This document shows, piece after piece, positions 16,674-25,179 of a DNA stretch of 64,000 bases. The notes beneath the pieces were generated by a model. The model searched no databases. It was not told where the DNA came from and saw only the letters and a program-made list of their open reading frames with translations. Each line of letters starts with the position of its first letter. Within the stretch, counting starts at the first letter, position 1. A program made the position numbers and the translations under genes. The stretch is from Paenibacillus sp. MMS18-CY102 (GTDB lineage Bacteria > Bacillota > Bacilli > Paenibacillales > Paenibacillaceae), in NCBI RefSeq assembly GCF_009789195.1, contig NZ_WSTC01000008.1, forward strand, positions 124,001 through 188,000, in the 5' to 3' direction.

Positions 16674-18248
16674 TTAATTGGCATCGGGGTAAGGAAACAG
16701 GTCGGCTATACGGAATGTCTGTCCACTCTCATTAGCCAGTATGACATGCTCCCGTTTCAGGTCACGCGGGCTTTCGAGCCCACAGGCTGCCGAGAGGGAG
16801 AAAAGCCCTTCCCGAAGCTGTAAAATGTAGTTCATGACACGCCATTGCTTCTCCTCTGGCGCCAACGCTTCCTGATACTTGGCGTCGGTTGTCGTAATGC
16901 CAGTCGGGCATTTGCCTGTGTGGCACTGGAAAGCCATAATGCAACCATTAGCCATCATAAAGCCGCGGGCCGAATTTACACAATCCGCGCCAAGCGCAAG
17001 CGCAATGGCCACTTTGTCAGGCGTGACCAGCTTGCCTGAAGCAAATATACGGAACCGGTTACGGATGCCGAACCGCCTTGCCGCATCGTCCAGAATAAGC
17101 AGCGCTGCATACAGCGGCAAACCCATGCTGTCAGCCATTGCTTTATAGGTAGCGCCCGATCCGCCTTCTGAGCCGTCAACCGTAATGAAGTCAGGATAGA
17201 TATTCATTCGAATCATCGCTTCAAACAGGGGCTCCAGCCGCTTGGGATCGCCGACAACAATTTTGATGCCGACTGGTTTGCCGCCTGCTTCCTGTAAGGA
17301 GCTAATGAATGTGAGCGCTTCTTCCGGCGTAGATAGAGCTTCAAACCGGTTAGGCGAATTTACGGACTTGCCGACGGGCACTTTACGCGCTGCAGCAATT
17401 TTCTCGTTAACTTTGGAGCCTTCCAAATGGCCGCCACGGATTTTTGCGCCTTGGTGAAATTTCAGCTCGAATGCTTTAATGTTGTCGATTGCCGCTTTTA
17501 GTTTGAACTCTTCAATCGAGAAACGGCCTTCGCTATCGCGGAAGCCATACATGCCTGGGCCAATCTGCGAGACGACGTCAGCGCCGGAAGCGAGATGGAC
17601 GTCCGCAACGCCGCCTTCGCCAGTGTTGATCCAGGAACCCCCAGCCATAAATGCCCCGTTACCTGTGGACTGGATATAATTCTCGCCTACTGCGCCATAC
17701 GAAGTCGCAGATGCGCCGAACATGCCTTTAAGCCGCCACGGATACTTGCGGTTCTCCCCAACAACAATGGCATCATCATCGTGCAACAGCCATTTTTTAA
17801 TTTTCTCATCGATCATTTTTTCTTTGCGAGTAATGAGCCCTTCGCTCGTAATAATATATTTCTTTCCAGCAACAAGCTCGTTATTATCGACCCGAAGCTC
17901 GCCTGTGAGCTTCGGAAACATCGCATTTGATAAGTAATAGCCTGGTTTTTCATAATCCCGTTTGCCGCCAAATGAGATCAGGTCAGTGCGGTATTTGGCC
18001 GCATACACAAGACCGATAAAATCGTTGCGCGAGAAAGGCCGGCCTCCTGTATCATTATCGAACCAATATTGGCGGAACTCGGGACCAAGCTTTTCAAGCA
18101 AATAGCGCAGCCATCCAAGGAACGGATGGGAACGGATAATCGAGTGCTTCGGCTGCTTGGATAAGGCGAACATATAACCAAAGAAAGCAATCAGCGGCAA
18201 CAGAAGCACAACGATCATCACAATAACGATTACCATTTCAATAGACAA
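16674..18248 (-). CDS. FMN-binding glutamate synthase-like protein (YerD type)
   Basis: This protein of about 524 residues matches only the FMN-binding synthase domain of glutamate synthase. Motifs include GPGMYGFRDSEGRF, PVGIKIVVGDP, TVDGSEGGSGATYKA (FMN/2-oxoglutarate region), GADCVNSARGFMMA and the Cys cluster CHTGKCPTGITT that ligates a 3Fe-4S centre in GltB. An N-terminal membrane helix (MVIVIVMIVVLLLPLIAFF) anchors it. The glutaminase domain is absent. B. subtilis YerD is of the same length and build. A TTG start at 18248 is chosen because GGAGGG is 8 bases upstream; ATG 18254 lies only 2 bases from that site. The donor and reaction are not established. Confidence 0.88.
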   Translation of the reverse strand: MSIEMVIVIVMIVVLLLPLIAFFGYMFALSKQPKHSIIRSHPFLGWLRYLLEKLGPEFRQYWFDNDTGGRPFSRNDFIGLVYAAKYRTDLISFGGKRDYEKPGYYLSNAMFPKLTGELRVDNNELVAGKKYIITSEGLITRKEKMIDEKIKKWLLHDDDAIVVGENRKYPWRLKGMFGASATSYGAVGENYIQSTGNGAFMAGGSWINTGEGGVADVHLASGADVVSQIGPGMYGFRDSEGRFSIEEFKLKAAIDNIKAFELKFHQGAKIRGGHLEGSKVNEKIAAARKVPVGKSVNSPNRFEALSTPEEALTFISSLQEAGGKPVGIKIVVGDPKRLEPLFEAMIRMNIYPDFITVDGSEGGSGATYKAMADSMGLPLYAALLILDDAARRFGIRNRFRIFASGKLVTPDKVAIALALGADCVNSARGFMMANGCIMAFQCHTGKCPTGITTTDAKYQEALAPEEKQWRVMNYILQLREGLFSLSAACGLESPRDLKREHVILANESGQTFRIADLFPYPDAN

Positions 18249-18652
18249 GAACATACCCTCCTGCGACAGTAGATGTAAAATAGGCGATCCATACTATTAT
18301 CTCACACTTTACAAATGATTTCCTGCTCGAAGCATTTACATTAGCCAAAACTATCCCCCTCGTAGGAGCTGGTTTAAGGCTTGGCGAACATTAGCAACTT
18401 TTGTCGAATCAGAAAAAATGGTAAGTTATGACTATGTAAATCGTTGATTTCTTACAACAATCGTTGATTTGAGCAATTGTAGAAAGCTACTTTAATTGGT
18501 ATTTTATTAATCAGTTGGTAATCAGAGACGCAACAAGATACAACATAGACCTGCTAGGAGGGAATGGACGGTTCAGGCAATAGCCTGTCACACATAAAAT
18601 AACGAGACAGCTTGGCATATGATTCACACATCATGAGTACAGAAGGAGGGAG
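18249..18652 (+). promoter_or_regulatory. Leader region of the biosynthetic cluster
   Basis: This 400-bp region has no convincing gene. It contains two direct copies of AATCGTTGATTT (18439-18450 and 18459-18470), 20 bp (two helical turns) apart, which is operator-like. A short hairpin CAGGC-AATA-GCCTG sits at 18574-18587, inside a possible 12-codon leader ORF (ATG 18564, MDGSGNSLSHIK) with AGGAGG two bases before it. At 18641-18652 is a strong ribosome binding site, AGAAGGAGGGAG. No clear -35/-10 pair was found. Confidence 0.4.
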
Positions 18653-18684
18653 TTTGTATAATTGTTTTATCGGAAAATTCGGCT

Positions 18685-19278
18685 ATGCTATTGGGACAGG
18701 AGACTGTTCGAATTCAATCTGCTTATGCTGTAGGACCGATACAAAATCCGATCGATAATGATTATTTAAACGCTGATTTAAGTCTCATATTTAAACATAA
18801 TTGTATTCGATGTGAAGAAGAGTCGTTGATTGAGCTCGCGGATGGACAGGCTGCCGAGTGCCGGTTTATTGATCGAGTCAATGATGAAACGATGGAATTA
18901 GACTTATCTGATTTTACATTAAATAAGAATGAACGGTTATTCGTGTGCGCTACGTTCAAGACAGCCGAGGCGAAAATTGTTTGTGTCCGCACTTTTGATA
19001 TTATAGGAAAGATTTGGGTGAACGGGGAACTGCTTTTTAACAAATCAGGCCCGTTTCGGTTTCACTTAGAGCCTGGCGAGCATTCATTGATAATTGAATA
19101 TTTCGAGCTTCGGATTAATTACTCGTTGCGTATAAGCGATTATGCCTTCGACCTAGCGAATGCAACTGATTTGATGGATGACTATTTCGCCAATTGGGTT
19201 GATCAACGTGCACATATCGTCAGCGAAAACGCTTATGTGGTTGGCCAGGATAAGTATGCTATATATCCTTGGAGCTGA
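18685..19278 (+). CDS. N-terminal part of frameshifted hydrolase gene
   Basis: The frame encodes 197 residues of beta-rich sequence with no known family, ending ...VVGQDKYAIYPWS. The strong ribosome binding site at 18641-18652 is too far from ATG 18685; the only in-frame alternative near it is ATT 18661, so the start is uncertain. The 3' end looks cut: in the +1 frame the text continues smoothly as YILGADRVNLPNGTPVSVTV. Removing one C from the CC at 19268-19269 would join the two. It may be a one-base disruption, a sequencing error, or less likely programmed frameshifting or two coupled genes. Confidence 0.55.
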   Translation: MLLGQETVRIQSAYAVGPIQNPIDNDYLNADLSLIFKHNCIRCEEESLIELADGQAAECRFIDRVNDETMELDLSDFTLNKNERLFVCATFKTAEAKIVCVRTFDIIGKIWVNGELLFNKSGPFRFHLEPGEHSLIIEYFELRINYSLRISDYAFDLANATDLMDDYFANWVDQRAHIVSENAYVVGQDKYAIYPWS

Positions 19279-21223
19279 TCGAGTAAATCTCCCAAATGGC
19301 ACGCCTGTTTCGGTTACCGTTAGTAATGATGAGGGGCATACCGTCGGCCAGTTCACAGCATTTATAGGCCAACGGATAGAATATGCTATTGAGCCCATAA
19401 GAAATGAAACATTTTGCCTGCTGCATTTTAAGTTCACTTATACAGATTGCAATGGACAAGCACGTCAAATCACTCATCTTGTTCTAGCACACCCAATCGA
19501 TAACATCATTACGATGCTAGAAGCCCAATACGATTGGTTGACTATAAATGGTTTCCAAAATGAAATCGATAACATTCAGCTATCTGAGCTGCTGAACCGT
19601 ATACGGGCTGTGCACGCACTTGAGCCAGCAAAGGTATTAGTCAAAAAATTGCGGCTCGTTAAGGAGCTATGGCAGCAGTTTGAGCACGCTTGCCGTTTGA
19701 TCAAGCAAGGAAAGCGATATGAGGATGCCATAGTCGAACGTCGATTGGGAGATGGATACTATCAATCCCGATTGGACGACAGCATAGAACGGTATTCGGT
19801 CTTGTTGCCTGCATCGTATTCGGCTAGCAAGCAATATCCACTCATTGTTTTACTTCCAGTATGCCGGTACGATCTTGATCTTCCTGATGTCCGCGGTCTT
19901 TTTCTTGGCCAAATGCAAGAGGAGGCTATTCTCGTTACCTATTCCTGCCGAGGCGTGACGATGGGCAGTTATGTTGGAGAAGCCGCATTTCTTGAAGGGC
20001 TGGAAGTCATACAACAGAGATATTCGATTGATGAAGACCGGATCTACTTATCTGGCTACTCCAACGGTGCATTCGCCGCATGGGCATTAGCTCAAGCTTA
20101 TCCAGATCGGTTCGCGGGAATTGCAGCTTATGCGGGCTCCGCTTTTCCAGACAAGCTGCGTAATCTCATGAATGTCGCGGTTTTAAACGTATGCGGTGAA
20201 CTCGACTACGCTATTAATGCTTCTTTTATTAACCCCGCCAACGCTATAGGCAACTATCAGTATAAAGGAATTTTGGATCCGCAAGCTAATCACTGGGACA
20301 CCTATTATTATCATCATCTGGCGTACGGCATTCGGTGGCTGCTGCAGCATCGAAGAATAGCGTATCCCACACGAATCTATTATCGCACAGACAACGCACG
20401 ACATTGTCAATGCTACTGGATCGACGATATTGCATATGATCACGAGCAACTCTTTGGCGTCTTGAAGGCAGAGATTTGTAGTGATTCGGTCATTCAGATA
20501 GAGACCGTTCACCTTGAATCGTTTGAAGTGACGTTGCCCAGAGCGCTGCATGCTACGTGCGTAGCTATTATCATCGATGGACAGGAGACAGTCCAGTTGC
20601 CTAAAGGAGCAGCACGATGGCGGTTCCAGAAGTCGACGGTCACCTCTTTATGGCAGCAAATCGAGCCGAGTGTAGCTAAAGCGCCTAAAGCATATACGAG
20701 CATTGGGCTGGGCATTTTGGACATTTATTTGGACCGAATCAAGGTTGTTATTCCGGATCGGTTCGGCTCGTTAGAAGAAGAGGCGGTCATTCATCGTGTT
20801 GCAAACCTATATGCCCGTCCGAAAACAAACAGTTGGGATCCGAATATTTATGTCCACTATCCGATCATTCCTGCTGGGCAACTAACCGCGGCAGACATCG
20901 AGCAATGCAATCTCATCGTAATCGCGAGCTCGACTGACGGCCATAGCTTCCTGTCAATGATTCGCACACACTTAACCATCGACCTCACTTCAATTGAAGA
21001 TAGCTGTGTGCAATATATACAACCTAACCCCATGAATCCTCAGAAGAAAGTGCTCATCTTGGCTTCCCACAACTTCGTGAATTTTAACAAATATATGTAT
21101 ACCCGAAAACTTACCTTACCAAGCTACTCCAGCGGCATTCATCCACATCTTAATAAGGAGGTGATCCAGTTTAACGGCAAGCTTCGAGCGACGAACGTAG
21201 ACCAGTTCAAACCATCAAGATAG
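19256..21223 (+). CDS. Alpha/beta-hydrolase (esterase-like), C-terminal part of frameshifted gene
   Basis: The frame gives 655 residues from ATG 19256, which has a weak AGGA six bases upstream and overlaps the upstream frame by 23 bases. Residues about 185-400 form an alpha/beta-hydrolase domain of the PHB-depolymerase/prolyl-oligopeptidase kind, with SVLLPASY, the nucleophile elbow GYSNG, and later histidines (NDARH-like region TDNARHCQCYW). The C-terminal third is beta-rich and unassigned. No signal peptide is seen. It is followed after 30 bp by the first acyl carrier protein gene, so it may release or process a product of the cluster. Taken with the upstream frame the full protein would be about 845 residues. 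Confidence 0.6.
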   Translation: MLYILGADRVNLPNGTPVSVTVSNDEGHTVGQFTAFIGQRIEYAIEPIRNETFCLLHFKFTYTDCNGQARQITHLVLAHPIDNIITMLEAQYDWLTINGFQNEIDNIQLSELLNRIRAVHALEPAKVLVKKLRLVKELWQQFEHACRLIKQGKRYEDAIVERRLGDGYYQSRLDDSIERYSVLLPASYSASKQYPLIVLLPVCRYDLDLPDVRGLFLGQMQEEAILVTYSCRGVTMGSYVGEAAFLEGLEVIQQRYSIDEDRIYLSGYSNGAFAAWALAQAYPDRFAGIAAYAGSAFPDKLRNLMNVAVLNVCGELDYAINASFINPANAIGNYQYKGILDPQANHWDTYYYHHLAYGIRWLLQHRRIAYPTRIYYRTDNARHCQCYWIDDIAYDHEQLFGVLKAEICSDSVIQIETVHLESFEVTLPRALHATCVAIIIDGQETVQLPKGAARWRFQKSTVTSLWQQIEPSVAKAPKAYTSIGLGILDIYLDRIKVVIPDRFGSLEEEAVIHRVANLYARPKTNSWDPNIYVHYPIIPAGQLTAADIEQCNLIVIASSTDGHSFLSMIRTHLTIDLTSIEDSCVQYIQPNPMNPQKKVLILASHNFVNFNKYMYTRKLTLPSYSSGIHPHLNKEVIQFNGKLRATNVDQFKPSR

Positions 21224-21253
21224 GGAACTGGAAACCAATTTTGGGGAGTGATC

Positions 21254-21520
21254 ATGATGAAAGAGAAAATGATTCAGATGATTAGCGAGATTAAGAATGA
21301 GCCGGCTCTATTAGACACGCTGACCGGCAGCTCCAGCATTTTGCATGAATCGGGCATGGAGTCGCTGCAAATCGTGCATTTCATATTGCAAGTAGAGGAC
21401 GCGTTTGATTGCGAGATTAATTTCGATGAATTCGACATGGACAATCTCGGCACAATCGACACGTTCTGCGAATATATTCGTCAGCTAAACCCTGAACTGA
21501 GCAAGCAAAGCCAACGATGA
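21254..21520 (+). CDS. Acyl carrier protein 1
   Basis: This 88-residue acidic, helical carrier protein has the phosphopantetheine attachment Ser at S37 in SGMESLQIVHFI, followed by a helix II pattern (VEDAFDCEINFDEFD) typical of ACP/PCP folds. ATG 21254 follows GGGGAG. Its stop codon overlaps the start of the ATP-grasp gene (ATGA), so the two are translationally coupled and likely work together: the ligase loads a carboxylic acid, probably an amino acid, onto this carrier. This parallels BtrI and BtrJ in butirosin biosynthesis. Confidence 0.88.
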   Translation: MMKEKMIQMISEIKNEPALLDTLTGSSSILHESGMESLQIVHFILQVEDAFDCEINFDEFDMDNLGTIDTFCEYIRQLNPELSKQSQR

Positions 21521-22851
21521 GCTTAGCTAGCGGAATTACTAAAATTCACTGCGGTACATTCGATGCTGAACAGTACTGGCGGGGGCAAGAACTCGCGAAA
21601 TTGCCTGGCCTTGTAGATCGCGAGAATTTGAGAATTGTGTCGATGATGGATGAGCTGCTATTCGCGTTCTGTAACCCAACGGAGGCGCTCATTACACGCA
21701 AAGCGATGAATCCGTCGCATAAACAGTATTTGGGCGATATCGGATTCAAGTTTTATAACAATGAATTCGACCTCGACGGAGAGAGCAAAGAAACAGGAAA
21801 AAGCATGCTGCAGCTGATTTCAGAAGCAGACCAGTCGGCATTCGCTACGCTTGCTGGCGAGAAGCCGGAGCTCGATCCTTTTGCCGCAATCCCGTACACA
21901 AAAGAGGCGAGTGAGCGCCATGGATTTGGCTGCCGGATGCCTGATATGGACATCATTCGCCGCGTCAATACGAAAACGTACTCGACGGAAATGAAGGAGC
22001 AGCTTGGTTTAAGGAACGACAGCTTTATCGTCAACCATTCAAGCGAGCTGCAAGTTTTAGGTGAAACGTTGCTTCGTCAAGGGTCGTTTTTGATCAAGGA
22101 CAATTATGGCGTTTCCGGCCAAGGCAATTTGCTTGTGGAATCGGCTTCGATTTTAGAACGGGTCGTTTCTTATACAGCCATGCAGGAGAACAAAGGGAAG
22201 TTGGCGCAATTTGTCGTAGAGCTTTACCTCGATAAGGCTTGTGACTTCTCTTGCCAGTTCATGGTCACTGAAGATGGAGCTTACCAATTGATCTCGGTAC
22301 AGCGCCTTGCCAACGACGAATTCGCATACCAGGAGTCGTACACGCCTGAGCCAGCGTTTTTGCAGATGCTGGAGAGCCGTGGCTACTTCGACCTGATGGA
22401 GCGAATCGCCAAAGGGTTGTACAAGGATGGTTACTATGGCCATGTCTGTGTCGATTCGATGCAGCTGCGCAACGGTGAACTTATTCCACTTATTGAAATT
22501 AATGCAAGAAAATCGATGAGCTTAATTAAAAATCAAGTAGACCGGTTCTTAACGCCGGCTGGCCTTCAAGGCAATCTTCGTTACTATTCAGTGACGACAG
22601 CGAATGCGGAATTGCAGTTCGAAGATGTACTGGCCGCGATGGAGCAATCGGACCTGCTGTATCGGCCGGGCAAGGATGCGGGCATCATTCCACTGACTGC
22701 GAATACGCTGACGATTAACCGGAAAGCGGACAAGCCTTATAAAGGGCGGCTGTATGTGTCCATGGCTGGCCGGCATGGGGAAGTTCGGCAAGAGCTGCAT
22801 CAGAAGCTAAGCGGTTTGTTATCTTCATTCTCGCTTCAGGTCATGAACTAA
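21517..22851 (+). CDS. Pre-ATP-grasp ligase 1 (BtrJ-like)
   Basis: This 444-residue protein has an N-terminal pre-ATP-grasp domain (FDAEQYWRGQELAKLPGLVD, RIVSMMDELL, FCNPTEALITRK) and an ATP-grasp domain. ATP and Mg contacts are seen in GSFLIKDNYGVSGQGNLLVE, in FVVELYLDKACDFSCQF and in HVCVDSMQL...PLIEINARKSMS. Such ligases activate a carboxylate as an acyl phosphate. The coupled ACP gene suggests transfer to a phosphopantetheine thiol, as BtrJ does with glutamate. It is a diverged paralogue of the ligase at 30110-31468, sharing the AEQYW and RIV.M.E blocks. The substrate is unknown. Confidence 0.82.
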   Translation: MSLASGITKIHCGTFDAEQYWRGQELAKLPGLVDRENLRIVSMMDELLFAFCNPTEALITRKAMNPSHKQYLGDIGFKFYNNEFDLDGESKETGKSMLQLISEADQSAFATLAGEKPELDPFAAIPYTKEASERHGFGCRMPDMDIIRRVNTKTYSTEMKEQLGLRNDSFIVNHSSELQVLGETLLRQGSFLIKDNYGVSGQGNLLVESASILERVVSYTAMQENKGKLAQFVVELYLDKACDFSCQFMVTEDGAYQLISVQRLANDEFAYQESYTPEPAFLQMLESRGYFDLMERIAKGLYKDGYYGHVCVDSMQLRNGELIPLIEINARKSMSLIKNQVDRFLTPAGLQGNLRYYSVTTANAELQFEDVLAAMEQSDLLYRPGKDAGIIPLTANTLTINRKADKPYKGRLYVSMAGRHGEVRQELHQKLSGLLSSFSLQVMN

Positions 22852-22878
22852 TTCAATGCAGCGTTAACGGGGTGAACA

Positions 22879-23994
22879 ATGATGGGGAAGAAAACGATAT
22901 TAAGCTCCGGCTTTGGGCTTGGGTTTTACATTCCGGCATTGCTGCTGGAGCATCAGCTTAATGCAAGGCAGCAGCAAGCTGAAGTCGTTGTGTTCGAAAA
23001 TTACATCGTTGGCGAGAAGAAGGAAAAGATTGCTGACAGCCGCTTTGATTATCACAAAAACTTTGCGCTTGCCCGTATCGCACAAAAAATGCCGATCGAC
23101 ATTCGGGACAGCATCGATTTTGAAGCTGTGAATGGGCTATTGGATACGTGGGAGCAAGAAGGGCGTAGTGAGTTCATCGCACTGTCCGGCCATTGGATCT
23201 ATATTCTGGACATGTACAGCGAACGGATCGGCATTGAATCTTTGAATGTGACGCTGCTGTATGTGGATTCGGAGCTGTCGCCTTCATGGAAGGGCGTTAA
23301 GAAATATGTTCCTGACTACCAAAAGCGTTATCGCGAGCAATATTTGTTCGATGCTGCAGAAGGACGGGCTTTATACCGATTAGACGTCACGAACGAGCCC
23401 GTGGTTCCTTATGACAGCCGCCCATACCGATTCACGGTGCATGGCGGAGGCTGGGGAATGGGAACTTATTTGGCCAAGGTGGAGGAGCTGGAGCGTGAGT
23501 ACGCGCTTGACCTTTCGATCTACCATGAGTCCGACTTCGATTTGTCCAATACGAATCACCGCTATTGGATGGTTGATCCGACATGGGAAGCTTGGAAGAA
23601 GGACCCGGTTACAGGCAAGCACACATTCCCGAGAATTGGTGAAATCCGTGCAGGAGAAGCTCCTGTATTCACTACGGACAATCAAGCAACCCATCATCAT
23701 TTGTATGACAACATGAAGCAGGCAAAAGGGATTATTAGCAAACCAGGCGGTTCGACGTTAATCGATTCGTTAGCTTCGGCAACACCGATTATTTTCCTCG
23801 ATCCTTTTGGTCCGCATGAACAGAAAAATGCTGATTTGTGGATCAAACTTGGCTTTGGCATCTCTTATGACACATGGAAGCAAGGTGGCTTTTCGCTCGA
23901 GTTGTTGCAGCCGCTCCATGAAGCGTTAGCTTCACAGCGTACTGCTATTCCCAATTATGTAGATGCATTGTTCGACCATAAATTAACGAGGTGA
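22879..23994 (+). CDS. GT-B glycosyltransferase-like protein
   Basis: This 371-residue protein has an N-terminal SSGFGLGFYIPALLLEHQL segment resembling the nucleotide-fold start of GT-B enzymes. The C-terminal block AKGIISKPGGSTLIDSLASA, then PIIFLDPFGPHEQKNADLW and KLGFGI, is typical of the donor-binding half of MurG/UGT-type (GT28) transferases. The middle (about 90-250) is not recognised. It may glycosylate the cluster product or an intermediate. ATG 22879 follows GGGGTGAACA, 27 bp after the ligase stop. The sugar donor cannot be told from sequence. Confidence 0.7.
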   Translation: MMGKKTILSSGFGLGFYIPALLLEHQLNARQQQAEVVVFENYIVGEKKEKIADSRFDYHKNFALARIAQKMPIDIRDSIDFEAVNGLLDTWEQEGRSEFIALSGHWIYILDMYSERIGIESLNVTLLYVDSELSPSWKGVKKYVPDYQKRYREQYLFDAAEGRALYRLDVTNEPVVPYDSRPYRFTVHGGGWGMGTYLAKVEELEREYALDLSIYHESDFDLSNTNHRYWMVDPTWEAWKKDPVTGKHTFPRIGEIRAGEAPVFTTDNQATHHHLYDNMKQAKGIISKPGGSTLIDSLASATPIIFLDPFGPHEQKNADLWIKLGFGISYDTWKQGGFSLELLQPLHEALASQRTAIPNYVDALFDHKLTR

Positions 23995-24000
23995 ACCGAT

Positions 24001-25176
24001 ATGCAGCCGAAAAGCAGTGTAGTAATCGATGAAAAAGCGTTTCAGGTTATGAAGCGCACGATGAGAAACATGGCCGTTCCTTATCGCGAGCGGGTAAAGA
24101 ATCCGAAATATCGTACGCCGGTGCCAGAATCCGTCGGCATCAAATTGACGAACCGCTGTAACCTGCGCTGCATCCATTGCTTCCAATGGAATGAGGATGG
24201 CTACCATCATGCGATGGATAAGGAAGAGCAGAACAAGGATATCGACCTCGATGTATTCCGCAAAATTATGGAAGAAACGTCGGAAGTGAAGTCACGCTTA
24301 TACTTGTGGGGCGGCGAGCCGATGTTCCACAAACAGTTTGACCAAATTCTCAAGATGCTTGCCGAAGATCCACGGGAAATGACGATCTGCAGTAACGGCC
24401 TGCTCCTCGATAAGTATATTGACGGCATTATTGAGATCTCTCCAGGACTGGAGCTGTTGATTGCAGTAGAAGGCCTCGAGTCCGAGCATGATTTCATTCG
24501 CGGCAAAGGCACCTTCGCCAAAACGATGCGCCAAATCGAGCGTTTAGTTGAGCTGCGGGACCAAGGCATCTACAAAGGCCGCATCTCTGTGCACTCCGTT
24601 ATTAATGAAGCGATGATTCCGAAGCTCTACGAGCTGCTGGAATACTTTGAATCGTTGAAGCTGGATCTCGTTATTATGTGCTTCCCTTGGTACATTTCTT
24701 CCGAAACATCCAAGGAAATGGACGGCTACTTCATGGAGAAGTTTAGCTGGCTGAAAAAGCTGCATGAGAATCAAGTAAATTCGTGGCACGCGTTCAAATA
24801 CCGCATGGAAGCAGAACATGTCGATGCACTGGTTCAATCGTTGGAGAAAATCAATGAACGTACGTGGAGCATTCGGATTCGTTATCAACCGGGCCTGGAT
24901 TACGACGAAATCGAGCAATTCGTTCGCGGTGGATCGATGACGAGCCGTTGCGCAACGACTTGCATGGCGTTGTCGACACGGACAGATATTATGCCAACGG
25001 GTGACGTAACAGCTTGTAAGTTTTTCTCGGAATTTACTGTCGGCAACTTGAAAGAGCAAGGCCTGCAGCAAATTTGGGATTCCGAAGCATACGAACGTGT
25101 CCGCGAAATTATTAACGTCGAAGGCTTAACGCCAGCCTGCTCGAAGTGCAGCGTGCTGTACCTGCACGGGATTTAA
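24001..25176 (+). CDS. Radical SAM/SPASM enzyme
   Basis: This 391-residue protein has the radical SAM motif C53-x3-C57-x2-C60 (KLTNRCNLRCIHC), a GGEP motif (LWGGEPMF) and a SPASM-type C-terminal region. The latter contains SRCATTC, PTGDVTACKFFSEFTVGNL, LQQIWDSEAY and PACSKC, enough Cys for an auxiliary Fe-S cluster. SPASM enzymes include peptide-modifying maturases and the alcohol dehydrogenase BtrN of butirosin biosynthesis. No precursor peptide gene was found nearby, which favours a small-molecule substrate. The ATG at 24001 follows GAGGTGAACCGAT, 6 bp after the previous stop. Confidence 0.88.
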   Translation: MQPKSSVVIDEKAFQVMKRTMRNMAVPYRERVKNPKYRTPVPESVGIKLTNRCNLRCIHCFQWNEDGYHHAMDKEEQNKDIDLDVFRKIMEETSEVKSRLYLWGGEPMFHKQFDQILKMLAEDPREMTICSNGLLLDKYIDGIIEISPGLELLIAVEGLESEHDFIRGKGTFAKTMRQIERLVELRDQGIYKGRISVHSVINEAMIPKLYELLEYFESLKLDLVIMCFPWYISSETSKEMDGYFMEKFSWLKKLHENQVNSWHAFKYRMEAEHVDALVQSLEKINERTWSIRIRYQPGLDYDEIEQFVRGGSMTSRCATTCMALSTRTDIMPTGDVTACKFFSEFTVGNLKEQGLQQIWDSEAYERVREIINVEGLTPACSKCSVLYLHGI

Positions 25177-25179
25177 CGC

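Noticed and set aside
18585-18601. CATAAAATA as a sigma-K -10 element upstream of the cluster
   Set aside because: No suitable AC-containing -35 lies 16-17 bases upstream, so the match is likely chance in AT-rich sequence.
24001-25176. RiPP maturase reading of the radical SAM gene
   Set aside because: No small precursor peptide gene with a ribosome binding site was found between the neighbouring genes, which are packed with gaps of a few bases.
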